Shown: positions 50,377 through 58,486 of the stretch, piece after piece
Position numbering within the stretch: position 1 is the first letter of the stretch
Layout: each line of letters opens with the position of its first letter
NCBI GenBank assembly: GCA_040387835.1
Contig: JAZKCZ010000002.1
Span: forward strand, 1-64,000
DNA from: Myxococcota bacterium
Lineage (GTDB): Bacteria; Myxococcota; UBA727; JABDBI01
Length of the DNA: 64,000 nt
Direction of reading: 5' to 3'
The notes under the pieces: generated by a model
Seen by the model: only the letters and a program-made list of their open reading frames with translations
What the model was told of the DNA's origin: nothing
The model's database searches: none
Translations under genes and position numbers: made by a program

Positions 50377-51366
50377 ATGCTGATAATGACTCCAAACGGA
50401 TTGTATTGTCCAGCTGGAAATTTTCATATTGATCCAAACGGCAAGGTGGACACCGCGGTCGTAACGCATGCCCATAGCGACCATGCACGCCGTGGCAGCC
50501 GAGAGTACCATTGCACCACACCAGGCTTGGGTGTTCTAAAAGCTCGCATCGGCCAAAATATCTCGGTTAACCATCACGCTTATGGCGAAGCGTTTTATAT
50601 ACGCGGCGTTAAACTTTCGTTTCACTCCGCAGGTCACATTTTAGGCTCTGCCCAAGTGCGCATAGAATTTGGCGGCGAAGTTTGGGTTGCCTCAGGCGAT
50701 TACAAACGAGAGCCAGACGGCACCTGTGCGCCTTTCGAGCCTGTCCCGTGCGATGTCTTTATCACCGAAGCCACCTTTGGTACGCCTGGCTTTGTGTGGG
50801 GCAAAGACATCGATTTGGGCAAGCAAATCCACGACTGGCATTTGGAAAATCAGGCCGCCGGTAAAAATAGCGTCGTTTTGGCCTATTCATTGGGCAAAGC
50901 CCAAAGAGTACTCAACCTTCTACACCCATGGGCCAAAGAGCCCATATTCTGCGATGCTGCAACGTCTGTTATCAACGATTGTTACCGGGACGAAAAGGTT
51001 ATCTTGCCCGAAACGATTCAAGTCACCCGTCAAACAAGTCCGGTCCAATCTCGATTATTCGTGGTGCCCCCGTCCTTTTTGCGCGGTGAATTTGCGCCTG
51101 TTTTAGGTGACGATTTTGAAACAGCATTCGCATCCGGCTGGTCCAAGCGGCCACGCTGGGGCAACTCGCATCCGGGATTCATCCTATCCGACCATGCCGA
51201 TTGGAACGATTTATTAAAAACCGTTTTAGAAACCGGCGCCAAAAGAGTCTATGTCCAACACCGAGGCAGCGGTGCATTGGTCAGACGTCTAAACTCGCTC
51301 GGCATTAAGGCCTATTCAGACTCAGCCTTGTTTCCTAAAAACCCTCAGCAATTGAGTCTGCTATGA
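50377..51366 (+). CDS. MBL-fold DNA exonuclease, 'ligase-associated' type
   Basis: A 329-residue metallo-beta-lactamase/beta-CASP protein. Metal motif VVTHAHSDHARR, then HSAGHILGSAQVRIEF and WVASGDYKREPDGTCAPFEPVPCDVFITEATFG match the exonuclease usually encoded with an ATP-dependent DNA ligase and a large Lhr-type helicase. The C-terminus carries LSDHADWNDLL, with the His/Asp of the fold. Here neither ligase nor Lhr is adjacent; instead a helicase with a fused nuclease overlaps by 4 bases. A role in end-processing during repair is likely. Starts at 50377 or 50386 (MTPNGLYC) are both possible. Confidence 0.85.
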   Translation: MLIMTPNGLYCPAGNFHIDPNGKVDTAVVTHAHSDHARRGSREYHCTTPGLGVLKARIGQNISVNHHAYGEAFYIRGVKLSFHSAGHILGSAQVRIEFGGEVWVASGDYKREPDGTCAPFEPVPCDVFITEATFGTPGFVWGKDIDLGKQIHDWHLENQAAGKNSVVLAYSLGKAQRVLNLLHPWAKEPIFCDAATSVINDCYRDEKVILPETIQVTRQTSPVQSRLFVVPPSFLRGEFAPVLGDDFETAFASGWSKRPRWGNSHPGFILSDHADWNDLLKTVLETGAKRVYVQHRGSGALVRRLNSLGIKAYSDSALFPKNPQQLSLL

Positions 51367-53696
51367 AAATCGCTTTAAGCGTGGTGGATTTCGCATTGCC
51401 CAGCCCCATGGTTGGTAGCATTGAATCGGGCTCAGGCCTAACTGGCCTGGAAACTGGCATCGAGATTCATCAAAAGCTGCAAGCAAAGCGCGTCAGTGAA
51501 TCTACCAATTACGAACCAGAAGTCTTCATTTCATTCGAAATCTCCCATCAAGGCTACGACTTCAAAATCACCGGTCGCATGGACGGTATTTTTCAAGACG
51601 AACCGATGCAAATCGAAGAGATAAAATCGAGCTTTGATTTACCAGCCCTGCAGCGCGCGTTGGAGACTAACCTCGAGCACCCTTACCGCCTACAGCTTCA
51701 AAGCTATGGCTACTTCCACTATAAAAAGACCGGCCATATCCCAAAGCTCACGCTGCATTTAGTGTCGGCACGCACAGGTGCATCTGCAGATATGCCAGTC
51801 GCGCTAGACGTCCCCGCCTACGAAGCTTGGCTGAATAGCCGCCTAGATGACCTAATCGTTCAAATCAAACTGGCTCAAAAAACCATCCAGCGTCGCAAGA
51901 AAGCAGCGTTAAGTTTAGAATTTCCTTTCGAAACCAAAAGAGAAGGCCAAACTGAGCTTATCTCCCAAGTAGAAACCGCGTTCGAAAACGGCCAAACACT
52001 TCTAGCGCAGGCGCCCACCGGCCTCGGCAAAACCATGGGCGTTTTATACCCGGCCCTAAAAAATGCGCTGTCTCAGGGGCAAAAAGTCGTCTATTTAACC
52101 CCGAAAAATAGCCAACATGTCCTAGCAGAAGAAGCCGCTACCCTTTTATCAACTTCAAAATCACCGATTAAAACGCTGACTCTCACTGCCAAGCAAAAGC
52201 TTTGCTTAAAAGACGAACCCATCTGTAACCCAAGTTACTGCGAGTTTGCCAAAGACCATTTCACCAAAGTCGCACAAAACAATCTGCCCGGGCTGCTAAT
52301 CAAAAAGCGCAAATGGCGTGCCAAAAGCTTGCGCGTTTTAGGACAAGACCACCAAGTTTGCCCCGTAGAGCTTCAATACGAAGCCGCCAAACATGCCGAT
52401 GTGGTCATTGCCGATTACAACTACGTTTTCTCCCCAAATTCGGGCGGTCGCATCTCTTTGAACAACATCTCTGAACGCGGCAAACCCAATCTCATCATCG
52501 ATGAAATCCACAATCTGCCGCAACGAGGCATGGATTATTACTCCCCTTCCCTCGAAGTCCATACCTTCGAGCAACTGGCCGCGCGACTCGAGTCAGTTCC
52601 CGAGGCTTTAAAACCACAAGCTCACGCCCTACTCGGTCAATGCGTGCATCTCGTTGCCCATTGCCCAGATGAAGAGCTGAGCCGTGCCTTCTTAGCACAC
52701 GATGAAGCCATCCGCGAATTTTTAGGCACCTATTTAGCCAGCGATGTTGCTCTCAGCGCCAGCGATCCGATCTTGCAGATGTCCTTTTATTGGTCTGAAT
52801 TCACCTCGGTTTTAGCGCTTATCGAGCAAGATGCCCCTGAGTTCTTCATCACGCGCGATAAAAGCCCGGCCGCCATTCACATCACCTGCTGCGATGCAGG
52901 CAAAATGATAAAGCCTAAGTATCTGGATTTCAAACATGTGGTTGGCTTCTCAGCCACCCTAAAACCCTTCGAATTTTACGCCCGCTTAACCGGCCTAGAA
53001 GGCGCCAAGCTTACAACCACAGAACTCGCATCGCCGTTTCCCAAATCTAATCGCAAGATATTGCTGATTCCCCAGATATCGACCAAATACACGGACCGCG
53101 CCCAAAATTACGGCCGCATCGCCGAAACCATTGAACGCATTTCGAGCGTCAAGCAAGGTAACTATTTCGCCTTCTTCCCCAGTTTTGATTTTCTTGAACA
53201 GGTGTTCACTCGAATGAAAGCCAGCGATGGTTTTGAGCTCGTTCGTCAAAGCAAAGGCATGAACAAATCGCAAATTGACGACCTAATGGAAAATTTACGC
53301 GATGATAACAAAGCACACATTGTCTTTGCCGTCCAAGGCGGCATATTATCTGAAGGCGTAGACTATCCTGGCAATATGGCCATCGGTGCTTTTATCATTG
53401 GCCCGCCTTTGCCTAACTGTAACAAACAACAAGAAGGCAAAAAGGCCTACTACCAAAAGCATTATGACGCCGGCTTTGATTACGCCTATGTCTACCCAGC
53501 CATGGCAAAAGCGATTCAAGCAGCGGGCCGAGTGATTCGCTCGCCCACCGATAGGGGCGTGATCGTGTTAATGGATAATCGCTTTCTACAACCAAGCTAT
53601 GCCGAATGCATGCCCGAAAGCTGGTTCGAGAAAAGCGCTACCGAGCTAGTCTCGTCCAGCATTCTGCACGATGTGAGCATTCATCACCGAGGGTAG
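51363..53696 (+). CDS. XPD/DinG-type helicase with N-terminal PD-(D/E)XK nuclease domain
   Basis: A 777-residue protein. Residues 1-185 look like a Cas4/RecB-like nuclease: GRMDGIFQDE and QIEEIKSS provide D and ExK, and Q-x-x-x-Y is in LQLQSYGYF. The helicase follows: Walker A QAPTGLGKTMG (about 215-225), four cysteines for an iron-sulfur cluster (KLCLKDEPICNPSYCEF...QVCPVEL, about 280-333), DEIHN (about 379), and motif VI QAAGRVIRSPTDRG (about 718). It belongs to the 5'-3' superfamily 2 group. Overlap with the exonuclease gene indicates a joint DNA-processing function. A GTCATTGCGAG repeat begins 1 base after the stop codon. Confidence 0.87.
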   Translation: MKIALSVVDFALPSPMVGSIESGSGLTGLETGIEIHQKLQAKRVSESTNYEPEVFISFEISHQGYDFKITGRMDGIFQDEPMQIEEIKSSFDLPALQRALETNLEHPYRLQLQSYGYFHYKKTGHIPKLTLHLVSARTGASADMPVALDVPAYEAWLNSRLDDLIVQIKLAQKTIQRRKKAALSLEFPFETKREGQTELISQVETAFENGQTLLAQAPTGLGKTMGVLYPALKNALSQGQKVVYLTPKNSQHVLAEEAATLLSTSKSPIKTLTLTAKQKLCLKDEPICNPSYCEFAKDHFTKVAQNNLPGLLIKKRKWRAKSLRVLGQDHQVCPVELQYEAAKHADVVIADYNYVFSPNSGGRISLNNISERGKPNLIIDEIHNLPQRGMDYYSPSLEVHTFEQLAARLESVPEALKPQAHALLGQCVHLVAHCPDEELSRAFLAHDEAIREFLGTYLASDVALSASDPILQMSFYWSEFTSVLALIEQDAPEFFITRDKSPAAIHITCCDAGKMIKPKYLDFKHVVGFSATLKPFEFYARLTGLEGAKLTTTELASPFPKSNRKILLIPQISTKYTDRAQNYGRIAETIERISSVKQGNYFAFFPSFDFLEQVFTRMKASDGFELVRQSKGMNKSQIDDLMENLRDDNKAHIVFAVQGGILSEGVDYPGNMAIGAFIIGPPLPNCNKQQEGKKAYYQKHYDAGFDYAYVYPAMAKAIQAAGRVIRSPTDRGVIVLMDNRFLQPSYAECMPESWFEKSATELVSSSILHDVSIHHRG

Positions 53697-53697
53697 A

Positions 53698-53777
53698 TCG
53701 TCATTGCGAGCGCAGCGAAGCAATCCATTCCGTGCGTTGGGTGGATTGCCGCGTCGCTACGCTCCTCGCAATGACGA
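53698..53777. repeat. palindromic intergenic repeat, GTCATTGCGAG family, copy 2
   Basis: Perfect 13-bp terminal inverted repeats TCGTCATTGCGAG (53698-53710) and CTCGCAATGACGA (53765-53777), with inner GCAATCCA (53720-53727) and TGGATTGC (53742-53749). Same family as 45681-45771. Positioned immediately after the helicase stop codon, it could stabilise the 3' end of that mRNA or end transcription. Confidence 0.88.
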
Positions 53778-53793
53778 GTCACCCTTGCTAGGA

Positions 53794-53823
53794 TTGACGA
53801 ATCCAGCACATCAGCCATACTAT
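53794..53823 (+). promoter_or_regulatory. leaderless promoter of the SRPBCC gene
   Basis: TTGACG (53794-53799), an 18-bp spacer and TACTAT (53818-53823), then 6 bases to ATG 53830. It is the best -35/-10 pair among the leaderless candidates in this window. Confidence 0.6.
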
Positions 53824-53829
53824 TGAAAG

Positions 53830-54276
53830 ATGAAAACTCCAATAATATTTAATACATCATTAATTGCAAATCTTCCGATCGCGAGCGCATGGAACTATCT
53901 TACCGACCCGGCATTTCTAATCAGCTTAGACCCGAAGACAAGGATTAAGTCTGTGCAGAATTCCGGTCCGATGACACCGGGGGCTGTCGTTATAGTTAGG
54001 CTAAAATATGGTCAGGTTTCATTGCATGTTGATGAGGTAATGCCAAACCATAAGTTTGTTTTTCACTACAACTCATTCCCAGCGCAAAAGGTTACTTGCG
54101 AGTACGTATTTACTTCAATCAGCGATAAAGAAACCAGAGTTGCCGTGAAAACAGAACTTAGACTTCTTCTGCCTATCTTTTTTCGAATTTTTCGTCGTTC
54201 CATAGAGAAAGCTATGATAGCGAATTTTGAGGCTGTCTTGCGCAAAGCGGAAAAAATGCACGTATCGGATGGCTGA
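53830..54276 (+). CDS. SRPBCC-fold (START-like) protein
   Basis: A 148-residue soluble protein of the polyketide-cyclase/CoxG-like SRPBCC group. The N-terminal strand plus IASAWNYLTDPAFLISLDP matches the usual 'pxexVWxxLtDpexlpxw.P' opening; later come GPMTPGAVVIVRLKYG, VDEVMPNHKFVFHY and a C-terminal amphipathic helix (FFRIFRRSIEKAMIANFEAVLRKA). Members bind lipids or hydrophobic ligands in a deep cavity; the ligand here is unknown. It stands alone between a repeat element and the convergent antiporter gene. Confidence 0.75.
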   Translation: MKTPIIFNTSLIANLPIASAWNYLTDPAFLISLDPKTRIKSVQNSGPMTPGAVVIVRLKYGQVSLHVDEVMPNHKFVFHYNSFPAQKVTCEYVFTSISDKETRVAVKTELRLLLPIFFRIFRRSIEKAMIANFEAVLRKAEKMHVSDG

Positions 54277-54297
54277 GAGTATTACCTACCAGACAAA

Positions 54298-55551
54298 CTA
54301 AAAATAAAAACAAAATGCCGCTATTAGGGTTGGTAATAAAGCATATCTAAATAGCTGAATGGAACTAATACCAGTCGGTCCAAAGAACGGTTTAAGAATC
54401 AAAAAGCCAGCCGGATTCGGCGCATTTGCTAAAACGGTGAGGCCCCCACCGCACACAGCGCCTGCAAGAAGAGCGTAGCGGCTTGCTTCCGGCAAGACAG
54501 GAATCAAAGACCCCATATAAGTAATTGCTGCGTTATCCATTAACGCTGACATTCCAAGGCTCCCAAAGAACAACAAGTCCCTGGATTTACCAGTCATTAA
54601 CGGCTCAAGCCACCAACTCTGAGGACCGCTCAAAATCACGACGCTGGCCAAAAACATACCCACCAGAACCCCTTCTTGGATTCTTAGCGGCGTTTGATGC
54701 TCCGAAGTAACATGGTGCAGCACCAAGAAAGCCAAGAAGATAGTGGTAAATGCCGACAAATTGTGCGCAAAAATAACAATAAGAACAAGAACGCAGACAT
54801 GGGCTATGCGTAGCCAGAGAGGGGTTAAAGCTGACTTGTCCTTCGGCACAAGAGGCTTCATAAATTCCTCTCGAAACCACCAGGCAAGTCCTAAGGCATT
54901 AACAACACACACCAGAACACCCTTAAGCCCAAAGTTTAAAAACATGTATGGCAAATCAAAGCCCCAACTCCGAGCTACCATCAAAACCGGCGGTGCCGCA
55001 TAAGGTGTCAGAGTGCCACCCACCGAAATATTCACAAATAACACGGCCAGCGAGCAATATTTAAAACTTACTGACCACCCGTCATGAAAATAATGTCGCG
55101 CCAATAAAACCGCTGTGATGGTCATTGCCGCAGGCTCAGTAATAAAACTTCCTAATAGAGGACCCAAGGTTAACATCGATACATACTGCCCCATCGAACG
55201 ATTTACAGACAAATGACGAGGCAGCCACAGGATAAATAATTCAGCGACTTCAAGAATTGGCTTCGTAAAACAAAGAGCCACCATCATTATAATAAACGCT
55301 GGTTCCGTGAAATTGCAGCTGGCCAAATAATCGCTGGTACCCACATATCCTACGGCATACACTAAATAGGCTAAATAAAGCGATGCCCACATTGCAAATG
55401 CAACTTCAACCTCACTGAGCAACTCAAAGATATTCTGCATACTTGAGCCGGCCTTACATTTAAGGGCCGCTCGCGCGAAAAAGTTGGTTCCCGCACTATG
55501 AAGCACGGCCAGGGCCAAAGCGATGCTTGCCACAATATTAGGCTCGTTCAT
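54298..55551 (-). CDS. putative Na+/H+ antiporter (Na_H_antiport_3 family)
   Basis: A 417-residue membrane protein with about eleven spans. The sequence order HSAGTNFFARAALKCK, NIFELLSEVEVAFAMWASLYLAYL, GPLLGSFITEPAAMTITAVLLARHYF, NISVGGTLTPYAAPPVLMVA and MDNAAITYMGSLIP resembles the putative Na+/H+ antiporter family also seen in Chlamydiae and is related to the ArsB/NhaD transporter group. It would exchange sodium for protons at the inner membrane. It overlaps the photolyase gene by ATGA and ends an operon that starts with lepB. Confidence 0.82.
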   Translation of the reverse strand: MNEPNIVASIALALAVLHSAGTNFFARAALKCKAGSSMQNIFELLSEVEVAFAMWASLYLAYLVYAVGYVGTSDYLASCNFTEPAFIIMMVALCFTKPILEVAELFILWLPRHLSVNRSMGQYVSMLTLGPLLGSFITEPAAMTITAVLLARHYFHDGWSVSFKYCSLAVLFVNISVGGTLTPYAAPPVLMVARSWGFDLPYMFLNFGLKGVLVCVVNALGLAWWFREEFMKPLVPKDKSALTPLWLRIAHVCVLVLIVIFAHNLSAFTTIFLAFLVLHHVTSEHQTPLRIQEGVLVGMFLASVVILSGPQSWWLEPLMTGKSRDLLFFGSLGMSALMDNAAITYMGSLIPVLPEASRYALLAGAVCGGGLTVLANAPNPAGFLILKPFFGPTGISSIQLFRYALLPTLIAAFCFYF

Positions 55552-56831
55552 TCAGCCCTCAACTTCTTATAGGCATCAAGCGCATTTACCCTACTCAGTT
55601 TTACATCGACGATTGGTTTGATTCGTCTGTCTCCCAACCAACGGCGAATATAGCTTTCGTCAGCATCAAACCTACCGGCCTGGGTCAGCGGGTTGAAAAT
55701 ACGGAAATAGGGCGCGGCATCCGCACCAGAGCCTGCCACCCACTGCCAGCTGGCACTATTGTTCGCCAAGTCGGCGTCAACCAGACAATCCCAAAACCAC
55801 CTGGCCCCATGACGCCAATCGATGAGCAAGTTCTTGACCAGAAATGACGCTGCCACCATGCGCACTCGGTTATGCATGTATCCCGTTTCCCAAAGCTCTT
55901 TCATCCCGGCATCAACCAAAGGCACACCAGTCTCCCCTTTTTGCCAAGCTTCCAGATAATCTGTACGATGCTCCCACTGAAACTTATCAAATTTCGATTG
56001 GAAGTTTTTGTGAGGCAACTCCGGAAAATGATAAAGCAAGTAATAGGAAAACTCTCGCCAAACCAGCTCTTTTAAAAACACCGATTTCTTATTCGGAACC
56101 TGGTGCCAGATTTGCTGAGGCGAAATCTCCCCGAAATGCAAATGAGGCGATAGCTTCGAAGTGCTGTCTAAACTAGGGAAGTCGCGATCGTTGTCATATG
56201 TCTGCACGAAGTTTTCCAAGAATTCGCATAGCTTTACCTGAGCGGCTTTCTCACCAACTTCCCAATGAGACGCCAGCTTCGCTTGCCAAGGCCTGGACGT
56301 GAACCAACCATCTTGATGCCCTTTTTCAACCAGTTGCAAACTTGGAGCACTCAAAGGCTTTCTCGGCGCCGTCCCCTTCAAACAGCCATTCTGATAATAG
56401 GGCGTAAAAACTTTATAATTGGTTTTATCGCCTTTAAGAATCTCCCAAGGCTCCCAGAGCAAAGAACCATTAAAACTCTCGCAGATGAGTTGGCGTTTTC
56501 GAAGATCGTCTTTAATAACTGTGTCTTGAGCAATACGCCAAGGTTCATAGCAACGGTTCCAATACACGGCTCGCACGGGGTACCGCTCACACAGCGATTT
56601 TAAGATTTCTTGAGCATCGCCTTGGTAAATATGAAGCTTGTGGCTCAAAGATTCGTCAAGCTTAGCCAAACTTTCATACAGCCACCAACGGCTAGCGGCT
56701 CCGACGGTGTCATCCACGATATAGACTGGCAATATCACGCCATGCTTGGCTGCTTCGACTAGGGCTGGGTTGTCTTCGAGTCTTAAGTCTTGTCTAAACC
56801 AGACAATAGAAATCGGTGTCGGCGTGGTCAT
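55548..56831 (-). CDS. phr: deoxyribodipyrimidine photolyase (class I)
   Basis: A 427-residue light-driven repair enzyme that splits cyclobutane pyrimidine dimers. The N-terminal antenna domain begins ISIVWFRQDLRLEDNPALVEA. The FAD domain has SPHLHFGEISPQQIWH, VDAGMKELWETGYMHNRVRMVAASFLVKNLLIDWRHGARWF, and NNSASWQWVAGSGADAAPYFRIFNP. The Trp residues for electron transfer appear kept. The start codon overlaps the lepB stop (TAATG) and the end overlaps the antiporter gene. A photolyase suggests exposure to sunlight at some life stage. Confidence 0.93.
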   Translation of the reverse strand: MTTPTPISIVWFRQDLRLEDNPALVEAAKHGVILPVYIVDDTVGAASRWWLYESLAKLDESLSHKLHIYQGDAQEILKSLCERYPVRAVYWNRCYEPWRIAQDTVIKDDLRKRQLICESFNGSLLWEPWEILKGDKTNYKVFTPYYQNGCLKGTAPRKPLSAPSLQLVEKGHQDGWFTSRPWQAKLASHWEVGEKAAQVKLCEFLENFVQTYDNDRDFPSLDSTSKLSPHLHFGEISPQQIWHQVPNKKSVFLKELVWREFSYYLLYHFPELPHKNFQSKFDKFQWEHRTDYLEAWQKGETGVPLVDAGMKELWETGYMHNRVRMVAASFLVKNLLIDWRHGARWFWDCLVDADLANNSASWQWVAGSGADAAPYFRIFNPLTQAGRFDADESYIRRWLGDRRIKPIVDVKLSRVNALDAYKKLRAE

Positions 56832-57523
56832 TAAGACAACAGCTTAAACCAACGATTTCTAAATTGCGAAAGCCTTTGATCGCGGCTCATCCAAACCAAC
56901 CATGGCCTGCCGATGATATTCTCCACCTGCACTGCCCCGTAATCCCTGCTATCGGTCGAGCCGCCGCGGTTGTCGCCCATGACGAACATAAAGCCTTGTT
57001 TGACCACGCACGAGACGGCGTCGCATATGAGGCCAGGTAAAGCGAGCTGGCCTGATATGGGCCAGTATTCCTCAGCATTGCCCATATATATCGGGTGAAT
57101 ATAACCAGCGGTATTTTCTTCGGTGGCCCAGGCTTCTTGCTTTTGCCAAACGCCGTAGCTCATGAAATCCATAAAACGGACGACTCGGTTTTTCTTTAAA
57201 TGCAAATACGGTACATTGTTGACGTAAACCGTGCCGTTGTCGATTCGGACACGCTGGCCTTCGGTCGCAATAACGCGTTTGATCCAAATGGAATCTCTAT
57301 CATGCGGTACATAAAGCGGTGCTTTGAAAGCCACCAACTCACCGGGCTTTGGCTGACGCCATGAAATCAAGTTTTGAAAGTTATAGGCGAGTTTAAAAAT
57401 CAAAACATGATCGCCTATCAGAATTTCAGGCACCATCGAACCCGAAATTATATAGATCGGGTCGATGATGACCAAACGCAACAACAGAAAAAACAACAAA
57501 ATGGCGAACGATGGTCTTAGCAC
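56831..57523 (-). CDS. lepB: signal peptidase I
   Basis: A 230-residue membrane peptidase with a single N-terminal span. Catalytic Ser29 is in IISGSMVPEIL, and Lys82 in SIWIKRVIATEGQRV; later GDNRGGSTDSRDYG closes the fold. It removes Sec/Tat signal peptides. It lies 3 bases after the spore-coat-U-like gene and shares its strand, and may be co-transcribed with the chaperone-usher genes, whose products all carry signal peptides. It is shorter than E. coli LepB, having one span instead of two, as in many bacteria. Confidence 0.92.
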   Translation of the reverse strand: MLRPSFAILLFFLLLRLVIIDPIYIISGSMVPEILIGDHVLIFKLAYNFQNLISWRQPKPGELVAFKAPLYVPHDRDSIWIKRVIATEGQRVRIDNGTVYVNNVPYLHLKKNRVVRFMDFMSYGVWQKQEAWATEENTAGYIHPIYMGNAEEYWPISGQLALPGLICDAVSCVVKQGFMFVMGDNRGGSTDSRDYGAVQVENIIGRPWLVWMSRDQRLSQFRNRWFKLLS

Positions 57524-57526
57524 CTA

Positions 57527-58486
57527 CTAATAATACACCAAAACTCGCACCCGATCCCGATATTGCCCTACCCAAGAATCAGGCTGAGCGGGGATAAAGC
57601 CGTAGACTGTGTAAGACTGGCGAAGGCCCGTACCGGTTCCTTGAACGGTATCTTGATTAACAATATTACCCCAAGGCCTCATATGGGCGGAGTCTTGGTA
57701 TAAGCCGTAATAGAGGACATGCATGTCCGGGGTTTTCAGCTCTCGCCTTTCTGGATTCCATGCGCCGCTTTCACCACCATTGAGGCTAATCTGATAGGTC
57801 ATGGTGTTCGAACATTGCACCTCGATTTGAGTCGTTCCCATAGTCGGAAATCTAAAATCGATGGTGCCAAAATTAAGCGGCTGCGTTGTTACCGTACAAG
57901 TGGGCGGATAGTTCATTTGCACATTAAATGGAACGACAGTTGGTGTCAGCTGTGAAAACATTACCAAACAATTATTGCTGGTATCACCGTATACCACCTG
58001 AGACTGGTTGCCGCTAAAAGTCGACAAATAGTAACCAGGCGGCAACGATGACTGATTGCCGTAAAGCCTGGCATATATCGGTATCTCCCGGGTACTTTGC
58101 CCATTTTCATCCAAAGTCAAAACAATATCTGGTGGAACAGGCGGTGGGCTTGTCCATAGTTTCCAGGGGTTAAGTCTGCTGACATCACTAAACAAATTAT
58201 AGCGAAGCTGAGCCAGCTGTGAGCTTTGATTTAACATGTATCTGGGATCGCCGGATGCATCCATCCCACCCGAGCCGGTGCTTAAATTCAAACAAACTCT
58301 AACCTGCTCGTCGGGCTCGCCATTTCGGCAATTAACGTCGAATATGCCCTGGATATCTGATGCATTCGTGGAAAACAGAAGGTCAATATTGCCCCAATTG
58401 AAGTTTCTAATTGAGAACGAACAATCAGCACTCAAAGCGTTGAGAGCAAACACAAAAAGGGCGATAAAAACTATTTTACTTGGCAT
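57527..58486 (-). CDS. exported protein with two spore coat U (SCPU) domains, tip adhesin or pilin
   Basis: A 319-residue exported protein (signal peptide MPSKIVFIALFVFALNALSA). Two SCPU domains follow in tandem, each with its cysteines: the first from DCSFSIRNFNWGNIDLLF with VNCRNGEP, and the second from TCTVTTQPLNFGTIDFRF with VQCSNTMTY, ending with VLVYY (the usual C-terminal donor-type strand region). SCPU proteins are the subunits of archaic (Csu-like) chaperone-usher pili and of the Myxococcus spore coat. With two domains it resembles the tip adhesin CsuE. No single-domain major subunit is present beside it. It overlaps the usher gene by 16 bases. Confidence 0.87.
   Translation of the reverse strand: MPSKIVFIALFVFALNALSADCSFSIRNFNWGNIDLLFSTNASDIQGIFDVNCRNGEPDEQVRVCLNLSTGSGGMDASGDPRYMLNQSSQLAQLRYNLFSDVSRLNPWKLWTSPPPVPPDIVLTLDENGQSTREIPIYARLYGNQSSLPPGYYLSTFSGNQSQVVYGDTSNNCLVMFSQLTPTVVPFNVQMNYPPTCTVTTQPLNFGTIDFRFPTMGTTQIEVQCSNTMTYQISLNGGESGAWNPERRELKTPDMHVLYYGLYQDSAHMRPWGNIVNQDTVQGTGTGLRQSYTVYGFIPAQPDSWVGQYRDRVRVLVYY

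Noticed and set aside
53606-53791. Reading frame with ERSEAIHSVRWVD...LLAMTSHPC
   Set aside because: This is the translation of the palindromic repeat; the same kind of frame appears wherever such repeats occur.
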